Shown: positions 1 to 5,434 of the stretch, piece by piece
Layout of the letters: each line of letters starts with the position of its first letter
How positions within the stretch are numbered: position 1 is the first letter of the stretch
Source: Candidatus Magasanikiibacteriota bacterium
GTDB taxonomy: Bacteria; Patescibacteriota; Patescibacteriia; Magasanikbacterales; UBA922
NCBI GenBank assembly: GCA_003230965.1
Contig: QIHL01000039.1
Span: 1 to 7,427 of the forward strand
DNA: 7,427 bases
Direction: 5' to 3'
Notes under the pieces: model-generated
Seen by the model: the letters and a program-made list of their open reading frames with translations, nothing else
Databases searched by the model: none
What the model was told of the DNA's origin: nothing
Translations under genes and position numbers: made by a program

Positions 1-96
1 CAATATCTAAATAAATTTAATAAAAAATTTACCTATACAAAAATTGTTGAAGAATATCCGTGGATTCTACTACATGTTACATCAATAAAAAAATAA
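1..96 (+). CDS. Possible C-terminal end of a gene entering from the left edge
   Basis: The first frame is open from base 1 to a TAA at 94-96, giving 31 codons that end in ...EEYPWILLHVTSIKK. In such AT-rich sequence a stop-free run of this length is somewhat unlikely by chance, and the Trp, Pro and His content looks more like protein than random AT-rich translation. No start, domain or motif is visible, so no function is proposed. It would converge with the leftward gene ending at 140, leaving 43 bases between them. That gap (97-139) has a small AAAAGT/ACTTTT palindrome with a one-base loop, too short to form a terminator hairpin. The alternative is noncoding spacer. Confidence 0.35.
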   Translation, partial: QYLNKFNKKFTYTKIVEEYPWILLHVTSIKK

Positions 97-139
97 AGTG
101 CAATAAATAAAAGTAACTTTTCTACTATGAATTATTATT

Positions 140-565
140 TTATAAAAGAGTATTAAATGTTTTCCATCCAAGCCAATCACGAGCCTCATCCATACGGAAA
201 AAAAATCGCATACGCTTTTTTCCTAGTTTCGGGTTGATAATCAGTGGAGTAACTCGCCCATAATTTACTGCATCACCAACAAATGCTATTTTTGAAAAAA
301 ATGATTGTGCAATAATTGCAGCATACGTAGCAATTGCAGCAGCATCCAGTTGTATAGTCATGAGTTTTTCCAAATCAATCAATAAAAAAAATTTTTGTTT
401 TAGATATTTAGCATGCAAATCTGCAATTGTTTCTTTGACCCATATTGCTTGCATGTTGACTTGAATAATATCCTTTGCAGGTTGTTCAAAAAGTAAAAGA
501 AGACGCCCATCACCGTAATTAGTGATGGTAGTTCCAACAGATTCATATAAATACTCTTGAGCCAT
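140..565 (-). CDS. SpoIIAA/STAS-like domain protein, 141 aa
   Basis: A soluble single-domain protein with no signal peptide or membrane segment. It resembles the SpoIIAA-like (STAS/SEC14-type) small-domain family: a hydrophobic strand with acidic end (LLIDLEKL, residues 61-68), an Ala-rich helix (74-88), a second core strand (KIAFVGD, 92-98), and the C-terminal signature of Phe-rich strand plus DEARDWL (120-132), where family members usually read F.d..eAl.WL. STAS domains commonly act as protein-interaction or small-ligand modules, but members of this branch are mostly uncharacterised, so no specific role is proposed. The ATG at 565-563 is preceded only by an A/T tract with no Shine-Dalgarno. 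It is divergent from tsaE with 12 bases between starts. Family assignment is fairly secure from the C-terminal pattern; function is unknown. Confidence 0.75.
   Translation of the reverse strand: MAQEYLYESVGTTITNYGDGRLLLLFEQPAKDIIQVNMQAIWVKETIADLHAKYLKQKFFLLIDLEKLMTIQLDAAAIATYAAIIAQSFFSKIAFVGDAVNYGRVTPLIINPKLGKKRMRFFFRMDEARDWLGWKTFNTLL
546..551 (+). promoter_or_regulatory. Putative -10 box for tsaE
   Basis: TATAAA lies 26 bases upstream of the chosen tsaE ATG at 578, inside the first codons of the divergent STAS-like gene. No good -35 is visible. With only 12 bases between the two start codons, any tsaE promoter must lie within its neighbour's coding region, and this is the best candidate there. 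Confidence 0.25.
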
Positions 566-577
566 AAAAAAAATAAT

Positions 578-1021
578 ATGTCTAAGGTAAATAAGTATAT
601 CACGTATTCAGCCGAAAAAACAAAGGACATCGGTGCACAACTCATACAAAAACTGCAAGGCGGAGACATTATTTTACTCTACGGAGAACTCGGCACAGGC
701 AAAACAACCCTGACACAAGGTATTTCCTCTAGTCTAAAAATAAAAGAAAAAATAACAAGTCCCACATTCACTATTATGCATATTTATTCAGCAGATGGAA
801 CTAATAATATCAAAACCCTAGTACATGTGGACACTTATCGTATTGAAGATGAATCACAACTCAAAGAAATTGGACTTGAAGATTACCTTGGAGATCCTGA
901 CACACTCTGTGTAATTGAATGGCCAGACAAAATGGGACACTTACTTGATAATAAAAAAACCATAGATATATATTTAGAACACATAACTACTGGCAGAGCT
1001 ATTAGAATTGAATATGATTAA
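578..1021 (+). CDS. tsaE: TsaE, tRNA t6A37 biosynthesis ATPase
   Basis: TsaE is the P-loop ATPase that works with TsaB and TsaD to put threonylcarbamoyl on A37 of ANN-decoding tRNAs. Family landmarks appear in order: Walker A GELGTGKTT (residues 36-44), SPTF (61-64), HVDTYRI (83-89, the usual H.DxYR), EIGLEDYL (97-104) and VIEWP (112-116). The 147-residue length is normal for the family. I chose the ATG at 578. The frame also has an in-frame TTG at 557, seven codons upstream, but that start would overlap the divergent gene's first codons and adds a non-conserved Lys/Asn-rich stretch. No Shine-Dalgarno is seen upstream. tsaB and tsaD are not in the window. The gene converges with pyrH over 67 bases. 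Confidence 0.95.
   Translation: MSKVNKYITYSAEKTKDIGAQLIQKLQGGDIILLYGELGTGKTTLTQGISSSLKIKEKITSPTFTIMHIYSADGTNNIKTLVHVDTYRIEDESQLKEIGLEDYLGDPDTLCVIEWPDKMGHLLDNKKTIDIYLEHITTGRAIRIEYD
594..602 (-). promoter_or_regulatory. Putative extended -10 promoter for the STAS-like gene
   Basis: On the minus strand the bases read TGATATACT, an extended -10 (TGn followed by TATACT), about 28 bases upstream of the ATG at 565. A poor -35-like TTGTTT lies 18 bases further upstream (618-623). Both elements fall inside the tsaE coding sequence. AT-rich DNA produces such matches by chance, so this is tentative. Confidence 0.3.
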
Positions 1022-1088
1022 TGTTAGAAACTTTTTGTACTAAAATAAAAAACTGATAAACAAAATTGCATGTTCAAATAATTTTACT

Positions 1089-1793
1089 TCATTCAACTAT
1101 AGTTCCTTCAAATGACTTTCCAAAAAGTGCCCTGTCTACCTGTTTCAAATCAGTGCCTTTAAGAATTTCCACACAAAGTCCAAGCTGTTCTGCTCTACGA
1201 CTTGCGATTGGATCAAACGGAGCATTCTTTCCTGGATCCCATACATTTCCTACAATATTTTTTCTAAAATCTTTCCATGAAATACGTTTAATTTTTTTTG
1301 CATTTTTATATTTGTTTGGATCCTTGTCATAGACATACGAAATATTGGAAAGATTCATCAACGTTTTGGCACCATAAACACTTGCCAATTTAACTGCATC
1401 ATCATCAGTTGAACGTCCAGGTTTATCTCCAGCTGCGATAATAATTGATTTTTTTGTTTTTACTTTATAATCTGGATCCCGCAATACTTCTTTGTATGTT
1501 AATTTAGAACCAAATAAAAATTTTATAAATTCAGCATTTAGTACGGTAGTAGCAATTCCCATCCAATCAAGATCAGTATTAGAAATCTTTATTGTCTTTT
1601 TCAGACCATCTTGATATTGACGACACGTTGCACCTCCTCCAATAACTAAAACAAATTGCTTCCCAAGTTTTACATGTTTCAAAATCAACCGACGAAATGA
1701 CTGAAGAAATTTTGTATCAAATCCGCTTGGTGGAATAATAATTGATCCACCTATTGAGAGAACGAAGATATTTTTTTGTTTTTTCGTTGCCAT
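1089..1793 (-). CDS. pyrH: UMP kinase, archaeal-type
   Basis: A cytoplasmic amino-acid-kinase-fold enzyme that phosphorylates UMP to UDP with ATP in pyrimidine nucleotide synthesis. Landmarks: N-terminal SIGGS (residues 13-17), GGGATCRQY (52-60), DWMGI..T..NA (76-87), GDKPGRSTDDDAV (122-134), NLSNISYVYDKDP (147-159), W.PG...PFDPIA (185-197) and FEGT at the C-terminus (228-231). The GRSTD and PFDP blocks and the 234-residue length match the archaeal-type UMP kinases rather than the E. coli type; I recall this type as common in Patescibacteria. An in-frame TAG seven codons before the ATG fixes the start closely. An AGGA lies 17 bases upstream of the ATG, too far for a normal ribosome-binding site. 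It is last in the leftward train, separated from the gene before it by 104 bases, so it may have its own promoter. Confidence 0.93.
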   Translation of the reverse strand: MATKKQKNIFVLSIGGSIIIPPSGFDTKFLQSFRRLILKHVKLGKQFVLVIGGGATCRQYQDGLKKTIKISNTDLDWMGIATTVLNAEFIKFLFGSKLTYKEVLRDPDYKVKTKKSIIIAAGDKPGRSTDDDAVKLASVYGAKTLMNLSNISYVYDKDPNKYKNAKKIKRISWKDFRKNIVGNVWDPGKNAPFDPIASRRAEQLGLCVEILKGTDLKQVDRALFGKSFEGTIVE

Positions 1794-1893
1794 ATATTTT
1801 TTTAATATATCCTAATTTTTGTGATTTAAATCTACTTGGTGTCCTATATGCTGTCTTCCCTTTTTGTGCCTTGTTGGACGAATATTTTTTCAT
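1717..1893 (-). CDS. Possible small basic protein, 58 aa, overlapping the pyrH start
   Basis: An ATG at 1893-1891 opens a 58-codon frame ending in TGA at 1719-1717. The first 33 codons fill almost the entire gap between the holin-like gene and pyrH; the rest overlaps pyrH in another frame. The product would be strongly basic (13 Lys and 5 Arg against one Glu), reading MKKYSSNKAQKG..., like a small RNA-binding or ribosomal-type protein. I recognise no family. The gap also has more G and C than a typical AT-rich spacer here. Against it: the second half is a frame-shifted shadow of the Lys-rich pyrH start, a 76-base same-strand overlap is unusual, and no ribosome-binding site is seen. It could equally be the leader or promoter region of pyrH. 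Confidence 0.25.
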   Translation of the reverse strand: MKKYSSNKAQKGKTAYRTPSRFKSQKLGYIKKIYGNEKTKKYLRSLNRWINYYSTKRI

Positions 1894-1897
1894 AGAA

Positions 1898-2242
1898 TCA
1901 TAAATTTCTTTTCAACAAAAAAGAAAAAAACCAACTTGCAATACTCAAAAGCAACGCACCCAAAAATGCAGGCCAAAAACCTACGACTACGAATCCTTTG
2001 ACCACTGTTGACACCAACCAAAACATAAGTGCGTTAATCACAAAAGTAAATAGACCGAGTGTCAATATATTGATTGGAAGAGTCAAAATAACCAAAAGTG
2101 GACGAATAATAGCATTCACTAAACCAAGCACAAGCACTACCAAAAGTGCGGCATAAAAACCGCTCACATGAATACCTGGAATGTACACAGATATCAGAAG
2201 AACTGTAACTGCATTAAGCAGCCAACGGAGTATAAGACGCAT
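1898..2242 (-). CDS. Phage-holin-4_2/YvlD-type four-helix membrane protein
   Basis: An integral membrane protein of 114 residues, nearly all hydrophobic, with four predicted helices at about residues 4-22, 29-52, 55-80 and 86-110. It matches the family named Phage_holin_4_2 (the YvlD type): LVNAIIRPLL (41-50) followed by LPINILTLGLF...INALM (55-73), where family members typically have vN..irPil...tlPl.ilTlGlF..vin. Despite its name the family is mainly chromosomal in bacteria and its function is not established; there are no phage genes nearby and no reason to call it a lysis protein. The start lies 11 bases after the mutY stop, which implies cotranscription. The short leader is T-rich with no Shine-Dalgarno. 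Family assignment is confident; function is unknown. Confidence 0.88.
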   Translation of the reverse strand: MRLILRWLLNAVTVLLISVYIPGIHVSGFYAALLVVLVLGLVNAIIRPLLVILTLPINILTLGLFTFVINALMFWLVSTVVKGFVVVGFWPAFLGALLLSIASWFFSFLLKRNL

Positions 2243-2253
2243 AAAAAAATCAA

Positions 2254-3081
2254 TTACTCTGGCAAGAGTATACTTGTTTTCGTTCGTAAAATCAACCCAT
2301 CAAAAGCCAAACTACTGAGAACTCGCTCTAGGCGATCTTTCTTTATATCAGCAAAATGTTTTTCAAGTTGCTTCAACGAACATTGATATGATTCACGAAG
2401 CAAATCAATAATCCGTCCACGCAAATAACGATCAGTCTCTTTGAATGGTACATATAACTTTTTCTTTTTTACCTTTCGTTTTTTTTCTTTCGGCAATGCT
2501 GCACCCCAATCCATGAGTGCTTGATTCCAATCATATACGGACGACTCTCCTGTTTCATCAACCAGCCATATTATGACCTCTTCTGCTTTTTTCAAAAGTT
2601 TGTTGTCTGTCTGCTGTTCTTTTTGAAAAAAAGTTTGTTGATAAAATTTCCTATGGTTTGTATCCATCATTGGAACAGCTTGACCAAAGGCAAAAGATAA
2701 AATAGCACGTGCCGTATATGGACCAATGCCAGGAAGTTTTAATAATGTTTTCAAATCTCTTGGAAAATGTCCAGCAAACTCTTTTTGAATTATTTGAATT
2801 GTCTGCTGAAGATACAAAGCCCGACGATTATACCCAAGACCTTTCCACGCACGAATAACATTACAGGTTTTTGCTGTCGCAAGTTGTTTTTTATTTGGGA
2901 ATTGTTTAAGAAAGGCTGTATATATTGGGATAACACGATCAACTTGCGTCTGTTGCAACATAATCTCAGACACAAACAACCTATAGGGATTCCGTGTATG
3001 TCGCCACGGCAAATTACGACTGTATCGCTGATAATCTTTCAATACTGCCATACAAACTTGTTTTTGTTTTTTGGTCAACAT
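2254..3081 (-). CDS. mutY: MutY-type A/G-specific adenine DNA glycosylase lacking the iron-sulfur cluster
   Basis: A base-excision repair enzyme that should remove adenine paired with 8-oxoguanine. Seen: LPWR (residues 24-27), SEIMLQQTQV (38-47) with the catalytic Glu39, W.GLGY..RA (79-88), the helix-hairpin-helix LPGIGPYTARAI (116-127), catalytic Asp140 in PMMDTN, and NQALMDWGA (186-194). Canonical MutY then has four cysteines holding a 4Fe-4S cluster; here none follow, and the loop is lysine-rich (198-208). The roughly 65 residues after it (..DRYLRGRIIDLL..) look like a small winged-helix tail instead of the NUDIX-like 8-oxoG domain of E. coli MutY. Total 275 residues against about 350. The ATG at 3081 sits 2 bases after the preceding stop; a TTG at 3087 overlapping that stop is an alternative, adding two residues. 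A related HhH-GPD glycosylase with another specificity is possible. Confidence 0.88.
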   Translation of the reverse strand: MLTKKQKQVCMAVLKDYQRYSRNLPWRHTRNPYRLFVSEIMLQQTQVDRVIPIYTAFLKQFPNKKQLATAKTCNVIRAWKGLGYNRRALYLQQTIQIIQKEFAGHFPRDLKTLLKLPGIGPYTARAILSFAFGQAVPMMDTNHRKFYQQTFFQKEQQTDNKLLKKAEEVIIWLVDETGESSVYDWNQALMDWGAALPKEKKRKVKKKKLYVPFKETDRYLRGRIIDLLRESYQCSLKQLEKHFADIKKDRLERVLSSLAFDGLILRTKTSILLPE

Positions 3082-3083
3082 AA

Positions 3084-3917
3084 TCAATGAATTGTATATG
3101 AATTAGCAAATAAATTAATAGCAATATCTTTTCCATCTGTCTTCCAGACTTTTGATCCAGCTCGCTGGAGTTGTTTGATAGTTCTCAGTGAATATAAATT
3201 TGTATCACCTACAGCAGATTCTACTATTGCATCATGGGGTCGCACATCTGCCAAAAATTGTTTACTCATTGCTTGATTACCTCCGTTTACACCGACAACA
3301 AGAATATCTGACTGTAAAAGAGTTGGATACGTATGCAAAAGATATTCTTCGTCTGTCTGTTTTGTATTTACTCTAAGCAATACAGATTGATTGCCATACG
3401 AAATTTTCACTACTGTTCGATCGTTTGTAGAATTATTGGAAGTCAAAAAATCAATAGTAGAACTTGCAATGTCCCAAATTATATGATGTGTTAATAACGT
3501 TACATCTGCACCATGTTGTTTTTGTATATCAACTGCTTGTATAACTTTATCCCAATATACATTAGATTTGCTTGGCGAAATGATAATAATATGATCAATT
3601 GAAAAACGATCAAGAACATCAACACACCCTCCATATAAATTAATATTTGCATCTGTAATTACTACATACTGAATGTGTGTATCATAAAATGACATATTGC
3701 GACCAATAGCTGCCAACACTGAATCATCTGCAGTACAATTTATGAGCATATGTTGACCGTTTGTAAATGTCACAAACGTTGCATTGCCTGTACTTGCAAA
3801 GATATTAACTGAAACATGTTGTCGTTTGGATTTGAACATCTGAAATTGCACAACAGCAAGCAAACCAAAAACAATTATAAGAAGAACAATTATACTGGTT
3901 TTCAATGAATCAAGCAT
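3084..3917 (-). CDS. ComEC-type metallo-beta-lactamase-fold protein with all metal ligands lost; membrane-anchored
   Basis: A 277-residue protein with one N-terminal membrane helix (about residues 8-26), then a basic stretch (KSKRQ) and an extracytoplasmic-looking domain. That domain aligns by eye with the C-terminal metallo-beta-lactamase domain of ComEC: VNIFASTGNAT (37-47) where the family has v.FLDVGQGDA; MLINCT (57-62) for iLIDtG; VITDANINLYGG (86-97) for viTHpDaDHiGG; SVLLRVN (178-184) for the usual LLtGD; DILVVGVNGGNQAMSKQFL (204-222) for dvLkVgHHGS..st...fl; and a final strand before KTDGKDIAI (259-267). Every His and Asp that would bind zinc or manganese is replaced, while hydrophobic core and glycines persist, so it is probably not a nuclease. 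It lies 14 bases after the comEC channel gene, supporting a shared uptake or membrane complex. Alternative: a scaffold unrelated to DNA uptake. Confidence 0.72.
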   Translation of the reverse strand: MLDSLKTSIIVLLIIVFGLLAVVQFQMFKSKRQHVSVNIFASTGNATFVTFTNGQHMLINCTADDSVLAAIGRNMSFYDTHIQYVVITDANINLYGGCVDVLDRFSIDHIIIISPSKSNVYWDKVIQAVDIQKQHGADVTLLTHHIIWDIASSTIDFLTSNNSTNDRTVVKISYGNQSVLLRVNTKQTDEEYLLHTYPTLLQSDILVVGVNGGNQAMSKQFLADVRPHDAIVESAVGDTNLYSLRTIKQLQRAGSKVWKTDGKDIAINLFANSYTIH

Positions 3918-3931
3918 ACAATTTATATAAT

Positions 3932-5422
3932 TTATTTTCTCCGTCTCTGCACATTCATAGTCAATACAAAAAGTAATACATACAAACTAATTGTCATTGA
4001 GAGTGATAGTTGAAATTGCACGGATGCAAATGATAAATTTCCAAACCATGTAACAATTGCAACAATATACGCCATACCTACCCACGCAATCCACGAGATA
4101 ATTTGACCAATCGGAAAAAAGATAAATGATACAACAACAGCAAAAAATCCAAGAGCCATAATCCATGGGAGAATCCACAAAATTAAAAGATTAACAACTA
4201 GTGCAACAATAGAAAGTTGTCCGAACTGGTACAACATAATTGGAAGTGTCGCAATAATTGCACTACTTGTAATAATCAGTGATTCATGAATAGCAAATCG
4301 TTTTGGTGCCCAAGTAAAAAATGGCTCAATCAATGGGTTCAAATAAATTAAGCCAAGTGTCGCTAAAAATGATAATTGAAATCCTGCATCCCACAAAATA
4401 ACAAATGGATTGATTAACGCCATGAGAAAAACAGTTAGAATTAAAATGTTTCCAATGTGCGAGCGTCTACCGAGATAAGCTGCAAGCAATACAAGTGTTC
4501 CCATTATACCAGCACGAATCGCCGAACTTGTAGCACCAGTGAACAAAACAAACAAAAAAATTGCAGATACCACTAACCAAAATGCTCGCTTGCGTGGAAT
4601 CCACAGATATGTGCAAAATAATAAAAGCAAAGTCGCAACTAAGGTAATGTTGTATCCAGAAATTGCCACAATGTGCGTCACACCAGTACGATTAAATAAT
4701 GTATTCAACTTGCCAAGACCTCCACGATACCCATACAATAATCCCGCCATAAAACTTGCATACGGTTCATGCCAAAGCATAACTACTTTTGTAGCAATTT
4801 GATCTTTCAAATAAAAAAGCCACCCAAAAAACCAATTACCATGTCCATGACTTGTGACAAACACATGCGAACTTTGGCACAGACTAAAGACACCTTGATT
4901 CGCGAGGTACATATCAAAACGAAAATCAGGAAATGGATTTGGAGACAGTAATCTACATTTGATAGTTACTGCATCGCCGTATACATAGCGTGGATACAAT
5001 GGCATGCTCATGTAGATATACCCTTTCGTTTTTATCTGTGTTGTTTGTGTTGTTGCGATTGTTTGTGCTAAAACTATATACTTTACACTATCCAATCGTA
5101 CATCTGGTGGTTTAGAAATAATTGCATGAATAGTAACTGTTTGTCCATGATACGCCAGCAACGACGTCGGAGTAAAAGCTGGAAATGCAAGCTGTGATCT
5201 AACAAAACCGAGCACACCAAAAAGAAAAATAAAAACCAATAGTCGCATGATTTTATAGTGCCACCAAATAATTAAAAAAGATAGCAAAACAAAAAAAAGC
5301 AAAATAAATTGTTGCATTGGTATACTAACACGCCCGACAGATCCCCATGCCAAACCACTAATTGCACCAAGACAAACAACAAAAAAAGATCTACTTTTAG
5401 AGTTTATTATCCACTCCTTCAT
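3932..5422 (-). CDS. comEC: ComEC/Rec2 competence channel protein (no C-terminal nuclease-like domain)
   Basis: The inner-membrane channel that passes single-stranded DNA into the cell in natural transformation. Order of parts: two to three N-terminal helices (about residues 11-75), an extracytoplasmic OB-fold-like region (about 91-190, DUF4131 type), then the polytopic Competence domain (about 215-490). Family signatures: GVTHIVAISGYN (247-258), GATSSAIRAGIM (296-307) and DAGFQLSFLATLG (345-357). Two cysteines in the OB region (156, 182) may match the disulfide described in B. subtilis ComEC. At 496 residues it stops after the channel; the metallo-beta-lactamase domain that B. subtilis ComEC carries at its C-terminus is a separate downstream gene 14 bases away. 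The start follows the leuS stop by 12 bases. No Shine-Dalgarno lies upstream (AAAAGTTT), though AGGAG occurs at codons 2-3. Confidence 0.93.
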   Translation of the reverse strand: MKEWIINSKSRSFFVVCLGAISGLAWGSVGRVSIPMQQFILLFFVLLSFLIIWWHYKIMRLLVFIFLFGVLGFVRSQLAFPAFTPTSLLAYHGQTVTIHAIISKPPDVRLDSVKYIVLAQTIATTQTTQIKTKGYIYMSMPLYPRYVYGDAVTIKCRLLSPNPFPDFRFDMYLANQGVFSLCQSSHVFVTSHGHGNWFFGWLFYLKDQIATKVVMLWHEPYASFMAGLLYGYRGGLGKLNTLFNRTGVTHIVAISGYNITLVATLLLLFCTYLWIPRKRAFWLVVSAIFLFVLFTGATSSAIRAGIMGTLVLLAAYLGRRSHIGNILILTVFLMALINPFVILWDAGFQLSFLATLGLIYLNPLIEPFFTWAPKRFAIHESLIITSSAIIATLPIMLYQFGQLSIVALVVNLLILWILPWIMALGFFAVVVSFIFFPIGQIISWIAWVGMAYIVAIVTWFGNLSFASVQFQLSLSMTISLYVLLFVLTMNVQRRRK

Positions 5423-5434
5423 AAACTTTTACTA

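Noticed and set aside
557..577. TTG at 557 as the tsaE start
   Set aside because: It adds a seven-residue non-conserved leader, overlaps the divergent gene's first codons, and an ATG at 578 directly precedes the conserved region.
1022..1088. A bidirectional terminator between tsaE and pyrH
   Set aside because: Only AT-only inverted repeats are present (AAAATT/AATTTT with a 12-base loop; TTTTT/AAAAA). There is no GC-containing stem followed by a T run.
1066..1332. Plus-strand open frame opposite pyrH (88 codons)
   Set aside because: It is the antisense shadow of a well-supported pyrH; its composition (many Ser, Phe and Leu) is typical of such shadows, and no family is recognisable.
1898..2242. 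Phage holin / prophage remnant
   Set aside because: The family name is misleading; YvlD-like proteins are chromosomal and no lysis, structural or integrase genes are nearby.
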